A stretch of 8,689 nucleotides of DNA, taken from JACVRW01 sp035705985. GTDB lineage: Bacteria > Actinomycetota > Thermoleophilia > Solirubrobacterales > Thermoleophilaceae. Below are positions 1 through 4,920 of this stretch, one piece after another. Location of the stretch: NCBI GenBank assembly GCA_035705985.1, contig DASSVP010000015.1, positions 1-8,689 on the forward strand, read 5' to 3'. The notes beneath the pieces were generated by a model. It worked only from the letters and a program-made list of their open reading frames with translations. It was not told where the DNA came from and did not search any database. The translations under genes were made by a program, and so were the position numbers. The stretch's first letter is position 1, and every line of letters begins with the position of its first letter.

Positions 1-111
1 CTCTCACGCCTGGAGGCTGGCCGGGTCGTGCCGACGATTCCCCTGCTGTAGCGCATCAGCGCAGCCCTCGACGCTGACCTCATCGTCGAACTCGCACCCC
101 ACGCCGCCTGA
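1..111 (+). pseudogene. XRE-family helix-turn-helix regulator, 3' fragment with in-frame TAG
   Basis: Reading frame 1 from the left edge gives LSRLEAGRVVPTIPLL, then a stop (TAG, 49-51), then RISAALDADLIVELAPHAA and a TGA at 109-111. The first part matches the last DNA-contacting part of an XRE/HigA-like HTH domain (pattern S-R-x-E-x-G-x-x-x-P-T-x-x-L-L-x-R-I-x-x-A-L), and the conserved pattern continues in the same frame after the stop. Family members usually have Glu at the stop position, and GAG to TAG is a single change. Such proteins are often antitoxins of HigBA/RelBE-type modules or small repressors; the 5' part and any toxin gene lie left of the window. The product would lose about 20 C-terminal residues, including the end of the HTH fold. 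The HTH assignment is fairly secure for such a short piece. Whether the gene is dead, still works in truncated form, or shows a sequencing error cannot be decided here. Confidence 0.6.
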
Positions 112-227
112 TAACGCCGACAGCCCAACACCTCGTCCGAGCGCCTTACCGGGTCGATGAACGGACGACCGTTCCTGTGGACATGGCAGAAGGCGGGCAG
201 GTTGTCCGGCTGGCGCATCTGCTCCGC

Positions 228-659
228 TCAACCCGCCTGATGGACGCTCATCCCATACTGAATGGCAGCCTGCAGGACATCGACGTTTATGACTGCGAGG
301 CGTCTGAACTTGATGCAATAGCCCGTAACACTGGCCTTGCCGAGCGAGCCGCCATAGGTGCGCGCCAGGTAGGTCTTGTCGTCGAGGCCAAGCACATAGA
401 CCGAAATGCCAGTCGCGTTGGCGCTCAGGCCAATGCGATAAAACTCTCGCGACGACCCATCGGCGTAGGTGATGGTGTACACGCCGTAGCCAATGTTCGG
501 GTTGGCCACAACCTTGCCGTCCGCGTTCGTGCCATCGGTGAACCACAGCCTGCATCCGGGAAATTCCGCAAGGATGTGTGCGTGCAGTCGCCGGAGGTCA
601 GCCTGCTTGGGCCCGGGTTGGCTGGCGAGGTACGCCTCGACTTGCTCAGGTACATCCAT
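228..659 (-). CDS. DUF1801 domain protein
   Basis: A protein of about 143 residues beginning MDVPEQVEAYLASQPGPKQ resembles the DUF1801 (YdhG-like) family. It has an N-terminal helix pair (VEAYLASQP, ADLRRLHAHIL), a beta-rich core with the family-like stretch NIGYGVYTITYADGSSREF, then ISVYVLGLDD, the segment YCIKFRRLAVINVDVLQAAI and a short tail. The family's biochemical function is unknown; members are small cytosolic proteins. The start is uncertain. The frame stays open back to a TTG at 884 that overlaps the methyltransferase stop, and ATGs also exist at 692 and 671. The 75 residues added by the longest version look unlike the family (Pro/Ser/Thr-rich with no recognisable pattern), so I chose the ATG at 659, where the homology-like part begins. 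None of the starts has a clear Shine-Dalgarno site. It is the last of three co-directional minus-strand genes and converges with the broken XRE gene. Confidence 0.72.
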   Translation of the reverse strand: MDVPEQVEAYLASQPGPKQADLRRLHAHILAEFPGCRLWFTDGTNADGKVVANPNIGYGVYTITYADGSSREFYRIGLSANATGISVYVLGLDDKTYLARTYGGSLGKASVTGYCIKFRRLAVINVDVLQAAIQYGMSVHQAG

Positions 660-880
660 CTCGCGCCGCATGCTAGCAACAAACTGTCCCATGCCGGGTC
701 GAATGGACGCCGCCCAAGCATCGCCGGTGTCCGCGTGGATGGCCGTCAGCCGCGAACAGAACGACCATCCGCTCGTGCCGCTGACATGAGCAGCAGGGTC
801 TGGTCGGCTGATTGCAGCCGTCTTACGTTCGACCCCCGGGGCGTCGTCGTGTCTGGGCGGCACCTTACGGACGGCAGTGT

Positions 881-1522
881 TCAACGCTTGCGCGCCAGGC
901 TGACTCCGTCGCGAACGGGCAATAGCACCACGTCAACGCGCTGGTCGGCGAGCAGTGCGTCGTTCAGGGCAGCGACGGCGCGCGCGTCGTCGTCCCGCGG
1001 GTCCAGCACGTCGCCGCTCCACAACATGTTGTCGAGGACCATCAGGCCGCCCTCGCGTAGGCGCGGGACGATCTGCTCGACGTACGCTGCGTACCCGGCC
1101 TTGTCCGCGTCGATGAACGCGAAGTCAAGGGACGGCTCATCTGGCAAGGCACTGAGGGTCTCGACGGCCGGCGCGATGCGGAGCTCGATCTTGCCAGAGA
1201 CGCCGGCACGGTCCCAATAGCGTCGGGCGACCGACGTGTACTCCTCACTCACATCGCAGCACAGCAGCTGCCCATCGTCAGGCAGGCCGCGAGCGATGCA
1301 GATCGACGAGTACCCGGTGAACGTCCCGACCTCGACCGCCTGGCGAGCGCCGGACAGTCGGACCAGCATCGTGAGCAGCTCCCCCTCGTCCTGGGTGATC
1401 TGCATGCCGGCCCTGCCGCCCAGCTCGCGGTGGGTTTCCTCGGCGAGGTCGCGGAGTACGCCATCGGCGGGCTCGGAGTGCGCCAGCAGGTAGTCATTGA
1501 TCGCGGGATCCACGATGTTCAT
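881..1522 (-). CDS. Class I SAM-dependent O-methyltransferase (CCoAOMT-like, Methyltransf_3)
   Basis: This is a complete 213-residue cytosolic methyltransferase of the cation-dependent caffeoyl-CoA/catechol O-methyltransferase-like family, a normal length for the bacterial members. After an N-terminal helical cap (residues 1-55) comes the SAM-binding motif I VEVGTFTGYSS (63-73), the acidic residue ending strand beta2 in LLCCD (D90), the metal/substrate motif FIDADK (136-141, with D138), and the second metal-ligand pair DN at 164-165 within VLDNMLWSGDVLDP. It ends with GVSLARKR, typical of the family C-terminus. All expected metal and SAM residues are present, so it should transfer methyl groups to an ortho-dihydroxylated (catechol-like) or related acceptor, but the real substrate is unknown. 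A GGAG lies only 3 bases before the ATG, which is tight spacing. The gene lies 176 bases downstream of the cupin gene and upstream of DUF1801. Two palindromes occur 33-59 bases upstream of its start. Confidence 0.93.
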   Translation of the reverse strand: MNIVDPAINDYLLAHSEPADGVLRDLAEETHRELGGRAGMQITQDEGELLTMLVRLSGARQAVEVGTFTGYSSICIARGLPDDGQLLCCDVSEEYTSVARRYWDRAGVSGKIELRIAPAVETLSALPDEPSLDFAFIDADKAGYAAYVEQIVPRLREGGLMVLDNMLWSGDVLDPRDDDARAVAALNDALLADQRVDVVLLPVRDGVSLARKR

Positions 1523-1555
1523 GGGCTCCAGTCTGGCGCAAGCCCGCTACCGAGA

Positions 1556-1581
1556 GGTCCGGACCCCGGCGTGTACACGTC
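1556..1581. promoter_or_regulatory. Pair of palindromes upstream of the methyltransferase gene (possible operator)
   Basis: GGTCCGGACC (1556-1565) is a perfect 10-bp palindrome. GGCGTGTACACGTC (1568-1581) is a 14-bp palindrome with one mismatched pair around a perfect 10-bp core. They lie 2 bases apart in the leader of the minus-strand methyltransferase gene. Dimeric repressors such as TetR or GntR family proteins bind sites of this kind, but no regulator is encoded next to it and I see no convincing -10/-35 pair. High GC content makes short palindromes fairly common, so this is a weak call. Confidence 0.25.
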
Positions 1582-1698
1582 ATCCCAGCCAAGGAAACCC
1601 AGCGGTGCCGCATCACGTCGAGGACGAGTTATCGGCGCCCAGATTCTTCATCAGCGCCGAGTGCCCGCAGAAATGCACGTGAGGTCAGTGTTGCCGGG

Positions 1699-2163
1699 CT
1701 AAGGGAGCAGGCGGCTGGCGTGGCGAGCGTAGATCTCCCGCATGAGGTCTGGGTCTGGCGGGGTGTCTGGCGACAGCGCGGCGCCGATATCGCGCATGAA
1801 GGCAAGGGCAGCTTGGGGCGGAGCCCACAGCCCTAGTACTCGTGCCTGCACGCCGGACGGGTTGCTGAATCCGTGCCGGTGCCCGCGTGGCGCCACGAAC
1901 ATCGAGCAAGGCCCTGCCTCTTGCGCCTGGTCATCGCCGGTCACCAGCAGGGTCCCGCTGAGCACGTAGATTGCCTCGTCGAATTCGTCATGCGCGTGCG
2001 GGATCGGCCCAGCAAAACGGGCAGGCACGGTGAGCTCCATCGCGGCGAATCCACCCGGTTGGCCTTCATGGCCGGCCAAGACGTGCATCGGCTGGCCAGC
2101 GTAAGCGAAGGCTGGCCCTTCGCCCCGCCGTGTCAGCAACGTCATAGGCCCATGTTCTACCAT
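1699..2163 (-). CDS. Cupin domain protein (cupin_2 fold)
   Basis: A 154-residue single-domain cupin. Cupin motif 1 is seen as PHAHDEFDEAIYVLSG: H56, H58 and E63 are the expected metal ligands and G70 closes the motif. Motif 2 is APRGHRHGFSNP, with P92, G94, the fourth ligand H97 and N101. A complete 3-His/1-Glu metal site suggests an active metalloprotein, but the small cupins include dioxygenases, isomerases, sugar-binding proteins and proteins of unknown role, so the reaction cannot be named. The remainder is a strand-rich N-terminus and a helical tail (AALAFMRDIGAAL, PDLMREIYARH) often seen in small cupins linked to quercetinase-like or 'cupin domain' proteins. ATG at 2163 is used here; an in-frame ATG at 2145 (residue 7) is an alternative, and neither has a strong ribosome site. 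A perfect hairpin sits 13 bases upstream of the start. The gene is followed on the same strand by the O-methyltransferase. Confidence 0.88.
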   Translation of the reverse strand: MVEHGPMTLLTRRGEGPAFAYAGQPMHVLAGHEGQPGGFAAMELTVPARFAGPIPHAHDEFDEAIYVLSGTLLVTGDDQAQEAGPCSMFVAPRGHRHGFSNPSGVQARVLGLWAPPQAALAFMRDIGAALSPDTPPDPDLMREIYARHASRLLP

Positions 2164-2176
2164 CCACGTCTAGCGT

Positions 2177-2195
2177 GCCCACGCCCCGCGTGGGC
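2177..2195 (-). promoter_or_regulatory. Perfect 8-bp hairpin in the cupin leader
   Basis: GCCCACGC (2177-2184) and GCGTGGGC (2188-2195) are perfectly complementary around a CCC loop. The element ends 13 bases before the cupin ATG at 2163, so it would lie in the 5' untranslated RNA or over the promoter end. It has no T tract, so it is not a standard rho-independent terminator for this strand. It could be an operator for a dimeric regulator or an RNA structure affecting initiation. Confidence 0.4.
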
Positions 2196-2217
2196 GATAG
2201 CCCCATCATGCGATAGC
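2194..2217. repeat. 8-bp direct repeat GCGATAGC, 16-base period
   Basis: GCGATAGC occurs at 2194-2201 and again at 2210-2217, 16 bases apart start to start, partly overlapping the end of the cupin-leader hairpin. Tandem half-sites near helical spacing can mark a regulator site, but only two copies are present and no binding protein is known. Confidence 0.25.
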
Positions 2218-2315
2218 TCAGCAAGACAGGCGAACCCCACATCTGAGGACCGGATCGGCGACCTCATATGCATGTGAAGCGCCGCCGCGGGATCCGAACC
2301 GGCCGACGTTTTCGT

Positions 2316-2408
2316 CTATTCGGCGACGAGCAGCGCGCGGTCAGTGAGTTCATGCTCGAACCAGTCGCCGGAGGCGTCTGCCAATACCAGTGCATCTCTT
2401 AACGAACG
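2316..2408 (-). pseudogene. Possible 3' remnant of an unidentified gene
   Basis: On the minus strand an open stretch ends at TAG (2316-2318) and reads ...SLRDALVLADASGDWFEHEL followed by TDRALLVAE. The last 20 or so codons have mostly G or C in the third position and the peptide has the balanced composition of a real protein C-terminus, but the frame closes at a TGA about 50 codons upstream and has no good start or ribosome site. I do not recognise the family. It may be a decayed gene end or a chance open frame. The overlapping plus-strand frame (2268-2402) is an alternative that looks less protein-like. Confidence 0.2.
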
Positions 2409-2509
2409 GCCATCCCAGCATCCCTGCGCACGGCACGACCTAACCTGAACGCCGCCAGATAACCGCCACGATCAGCTGGACGCCGCCACTTCGATGCGGA
2501 AAGGACGGA

Positions 2510-2530
2510 AACGGACAAAGCGTGTCCGTT
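2510..2530 (+). promoter_or_regulatory. Hairpin/inverted repeat upstream of the MFS-cNMP gene
   Basis: AACGGACA (2510-2517) and TGTCCGTT (2523-2530) form a perfect 8-bp stem with a 5-base loop; a one-base bulge allows two further G-C pairs on the outside. It lies about 155 bases before the GTG start. There is no following T tract, so a terminator is unlikely. An operator or a transcript-end structure is possible. Confidence 0.35.
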
Positions 2531-2674
2531 CCGGTCGATGACTGCCGACGCGATGGTGAGGCGCTGGGGATTGGCTGGTTCACACGGTCGAATGGCGGCG
2601 GGGTTGCTCGGATGAACCTGCCGTTTCGGCGTACGCTACCCGGGGCCGGCCCGCGGCCGGGGCTGCGCAGCGAC

Positions 2675-2680
2675 AGGAGG
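2675..2680 (+). promoter_or_regulatory. Ribosome binding site AGGAGG for the MFS-cNMP gene
   Basis: A full AGGAGG ends 4 bases before GTG at 2685. This fixes the GTG as the start rather than later ATGs in the same frame. Confidence 0.85.
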
Positions 2681-2684
2681 CTGA

Positions 2685-4298
2685 GTGGGAACGGTTCGTG
2701 ATGCGCTCCGCCTGCCGGATATCCGGCGGATCGAGCTCGGCTACGGCTGGTCAGTGGCGGGCGAACTGGCGGGCACGGTGTCGCTCGTGGTTTACGCGTT
2801 CGGCGCGGGCGGCGCTGCGCTGGTTGCTGCGTATGCTGCCTCCAGGACCCTGGCTGGCATGGTGGTGGCGCTGGTCCTGGCAGGGGTGATCAACCGGTTC
2901 CGGCGTGATCGTCTGCTCCGCTGGATCACCGCCGCCCGGGCGGTGCTGCTGGCGGCCGCGGCGGCTATGGCCGCGCTACACGAGCCCCCGGGCGCCGTCA
3001 TCGCCCTGGCTGCCGCGAGCTCGTCGCTGGCGGGGACCTACCGTCCGCTGCAGGCCGCGGTCTTGCCCTGGCTGGTCCGCACGCCGGCCGAGCTCACCGC
3101 GTCGAATGCTGTCACCGCCGTGATGGAGAACTTCGGAGCGCTGATCGGGCCGCTCGCGGCCGGCGTGCTGCTGGTCGTGGCCGCCCCGTCGGCCGCGACC
3201 GCGCTGGCAGCCGGAGTCCTCGGCGTCGCGACCGCCTCGCTGGCCCGGCTCACCGTCCCGGAGACCCCCAGGCTGGCCGGCGGCGCCGGTCACGCGATAC
3301 GGGACGTCACCGGCGGCGTCGCCGAGTTCACGCGGCTGGCGCCCCCGGGCGGTGTTGCCATCTTGATATTTGCCCAGACATTCGTCCGCGGCGCGCTCGT
3401 CGTGCTGATACCCGTGCTCGCCGTACAGGTCCTGGCCCTGGGCGAGTCCGCGGTCGGCTGGCTGAACGCTGCCTTCGGCGCAGGAGGCCTGATCGGCGGC
3501 GCGGTGGCCGCAGCCGCGGTCCGCTTCACCCGGCTCGGCCGTAGTTTCGTCACCGGCCTGCTGCTGTGGGGGCTGCCCCTGCTGCTGCTCGCGCTCGTGA
3601 CGACTGCGGTTACCGCCTACCTGGCCCTGGTCGTAGCCGGGATCGGTAATGCGGTCCAGGACACCGGCTGCTACACGCTGGTGACGCGGCTGGCGGGGCC
3701 CCGCGCCGCGGGCAGGGTGCTCGGCGCGTTCGAGTTTGTCGTCCTGGCCGGGCTCGCCACCGGATCGATCCTTACCCCCCTGCTTCTGCACGTGTTCGGC
3801 GTCCGCGGCGCTCTGGCCTTGCTCGGCGGGGGACTGGCCGGTCTCGCGCTGGCGCACACAGTCCGCTTCATGCGCCTGGACCGTGCGATGCCCGCGCCGC
3901 GCCCGGAGGTCGGGCTGCTCCGCGACCTGCCCATGTTCGCGCCGCTGCCGATGGCGGTCACCGAGCTGCTGGCGGCCGAGGCCGAACCGCGTCAGTTCCC
4001 GGCTGGCACGGTCGTCACGCGCGAGGGGGAGCCCGGGGACCACTTTTACGTGATCGTCGACGGATCCGCCGCCGTGACCGTACACGGCGTGCCTGGCGCC
4101 CCGCTCGCGCGGGGGGATTGCTTCGGCGAGATCGCCCTGCTGCGCGACGTCCCGCGGACCGCGACGGTTACGGCAGAGCAGCAACTGCATACCCTCGCCC
4201 TCGGCCGGGCGGAGTTCCTCACAGCCCTCGCCGGCAGCCGCGCGAGCAGGGCCGCGGCCGATGCGCTCGCCACGCAGAGGCTAGCCGCCGACCCCTAA
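2685..4298 (+). CDS. MFS transporter fused to a C-terminal cyclic nucleotide-binding domain
   Basis: A 537-residue inner-membrane protein. Residues about 15-400 form a hydrophobic, Ala/Leu/Val/Gly-rich permease of the MFS_3-like type with some ten to twelve membrane segments. Cytosolic loops carry basic clusters such as NRFRRDRLLRW (70-80), and the charged central loop lies near 193-220. Residues about 411-520 are a cNMP-binding domain: LRDLPMFAPL is the usual lead-in helix, PAGTVVTREGEPGDHFYVIVDG (439-460) the conserved beta strands, and GDCFGEIALLRDVPRTATV (477-495) the phosphate-binding cassette, with G481, E482 and R491, the residues that hold the cyclic phosphate. An intact cassette implies binding of cAMP, cGMP or a related nucleotide, presumably gating export, but neither nucleotide nor substrate can be deduced. 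Related permeases are mostly drug or metabolite exporters. It is divergent from the cupin gene and convergent with the VOC gene, so it appears to be monocistronic. GTG start, strong AGGAGG. Confidence 0.92.
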   Translation: MGTVRDALRLPDIRRIELGYGWSVAGELAGTVSLVVYAFGAGGAALVAAYAASRTLAGMVVALVLAGVINRFRRDRLLRWITAARAVLLAAAAAMAALHEPPGAVIALAAASSSLAGTYRPLQAAVLPWLVRTPAELTASNAVTAVMENFGALIGPLAAGVLLVVAAPSAATALAAGVLGVATASLARLTVPETPRLAGGAGHAIRDVTGGVAEFTRLAPPGGVAILIFAQTFVRGALVVLIPVLAVQVLALGESAVGWLNAAFGAGGLIGGAVAAAAVRFTRLGRSFVTGLLLWGLPLLLLALVTTAVTAYLALVVAGIGNAVQDTGCYTLVTRLAGPRAAGRVLGAFEFVVLAGLATGSILTPLLLHVFGVRGALALLGGGLAGLALAHTVRFMRLDRAMPAPRPEVGLLRDLPMFAPLPMAVTELLAAEAEPRQFPAGTVVTREGEPGDHFYVIVDGSAAVTVHGVPGAPLARGDCFGEIALLRDVPRTATVTAEQQLHTLALGRAEFLTALAGSRASRAAADALATQRLAADP

Positions 4299-4388
4299 GC
4301 AGGCATTTGCGGATCGATCAGGCCGGATATCACACCATCACCCCACAGCAAGCCCATCATGCTCACACCAAATCATGGGCATCCGCGG

Positions 4389-4808
4389 TCAGGTGCTTGT
4401 TGACTGGCTGATCTCCACCAAGTGGCCGTCGGGGTCGCGCAGGAAGCAGCGGATCTCCGAGCCCCAGTCGTGCGGCGGGGTGAGGAAGACCGCTCCGCGC
4501 GCTCGCAGCGCGTCATAGACGGCACAGCAGTCGGTCACCCGCAGCGTCATGGCATGGCTTACCCGGTCAGGATCGCCGGGTGGCGCGAAGACCACGGCAG
4601 GCTTGTCGGCGGTCGGGCCGCCGCCACGTACCAACAGCAGCCAGGTCCCGGCGAACCGCAGTACCACGCTGGTCCCGCCATACTCGCGATAGAGCTCCGC
4701 GCCCAGTACATTCACCCAAAAGTCCCGTGAGCGCGCCGGGTCGCCGACGACCAGGATGTGCGTGACCGCAACGTCAGCGCCCAGCGGGCCGGTGACCTGC
4801 TGCTCCAT
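4389..4808 (-). CDS. VOC-superfamily (glyoxalase/bleomycin resistance/dioxygenase fold) protein
   Basis: A 139-residue protein with two beta-alpha-beta-beta-beta modules. Module one starts at VTHILVVGDPARSRDFWVNV with the typical first-strand H17, the DPxxSxxFW helix pattern and GxEL. Module two starts at SHAMTLRVTDCCAVYDAL with H85, and it ends CFLRDPDGHLVEIS with E132, the usual C-terminal metal ligand. Members bind divalent metal and act as lyases, dioxygenases, isomerases or drug-binding resistance proteins; the sequence does not say which. The frame is open back to 4859, but the ATG at 4808 has a perfect AGGAGG five bases upstream and begins just before the conserved first strand, so it is the start. 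The gene lies 112 bases downstream of the CHAT gene on the same strand and could share its transcript. It converges with the MFS-cNMP gene across 90 bases, where I see no T-rich terminator, only a 6-bp GCCCAT/ATGGGC stem with a long loop. Confidence 0.88.
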   Translation of the reverse strand: MEQQVTGPLGADVAVTHILVVGDPARSRDFWVNVLGAELYREYGGTSVVLRFAGTWLLLVRGGGPTADKPAVVFAPPGDPDRVSHAMTLRVTDCCAVYDALRARGAVFLTPPHDWGSEIRCFLRDPDGHLVEISQSTST

Positions 4809-4813
4809 CTCGA

Positions 4814-4819
4814 CCTCCT
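4814..4819 (-). promoter_or_regulatory. Ribosome binding site AGGAGG for the VOC gene
   Basis: CCTCCT on the plus strand reads AGGAGG on the minus strand and lies 5 bases before ATG at 4808. It decides the start in favour of 4808 over the longer open frame beginning at 4859. Confidence 0.85.
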
Positions 4820-4920
4820 GGCCGGGCACGGAAGGCATCCAGCAGTTCGCTTTTACCACACTGGTTGCCAGGAAGGGCTGCGGGAACTCCGGGCATTCAT
4901 CGTCACGACCGCGGTGCTCG

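Larger units (their letters stand above)
2164..2684. other. 521-base divergent intergenic region
   Basis: This gap lies between the cupin gene (minus) and the MFS-cNMP gene (plus), so it must hold the promoters of both unless transcription enters from outside. I could not find a convincing sigma70-type -10/-35 pair for either. A TACGCT hexamer at 2632-2637 has the TAnnnT shape, 37 bases before the MFS ribosome site, but lacks a well-spaced -35. Contents: a perfect hairpin at 2177-2195, an 8-bp direct repeat GCGATAGC (2194-2201 and 2210-2217), a short open stretch with coding-like character on the minus strand (about 2316-2408), a 9-bp direct repeat ACGCCGCCA (2449-2457 and 2480-2488), a hairpin at 2510-2530, and a very GC-rich block at 2641-2663 that can form a GGCCG/CGGCC stem (2644-2648 with 2654-2658). 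A small plus-strand open frame at 2268-2402 (44 codons, Arg-rich) overlaps the minus-strand stretch and has no supporting features. No tRNA is present. Confidence 0.6.

Noticed and set aside
159..174. A hairpin GAACGG-ACGA-CCGTTC between the XRE fragment and DUF1801
   Set aside because: A 6-bp stem without a T run; as a terminator it is not convincing, although its position between convergent genes would fit.
177..1220. A 347-codon plus-strand open frame
   Set aside because: It runs antisense to both DUF1801 and the methyltransferase, whose motifs are unmistakable; its own product shows no family features.
1612..1680. A short minus-strand peptide frame (HFCGHSALMKNLGADNSSST) between the cupin and methyltransferase genes
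   Set aside because: Only about 22 codons between stops, a possible GTG but no ribosome site and no known family; most likely chance.
2281..2310. A tRNA T-arm-like string (GGTTCGGATCCC on the minus strand)
   Set aside because: The conserved A58 of the T loop is missing, the stem does not pair, and no acceptor, D or anticodon arms can be found nearby.
2976..4190. A 404-codon open frame on the minus strand opposite the MFS-cNMP gene
   Set aside because: It is rich in Gly, Gln, Arg and Asp without any domain pattern and lies fully antisense to a gene with clear domains and a strong ribosome site; long antisense frames are expected at high GC.
4299..4388. A terminator between the convergent MFS-cNMP and VOC genes
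   Set aside because: Only a 6-bp GCCCAT/ATGGGC stem (4352-4357 with 4375-4380) with a 17-base loop and no T tract was found, too weak to call.
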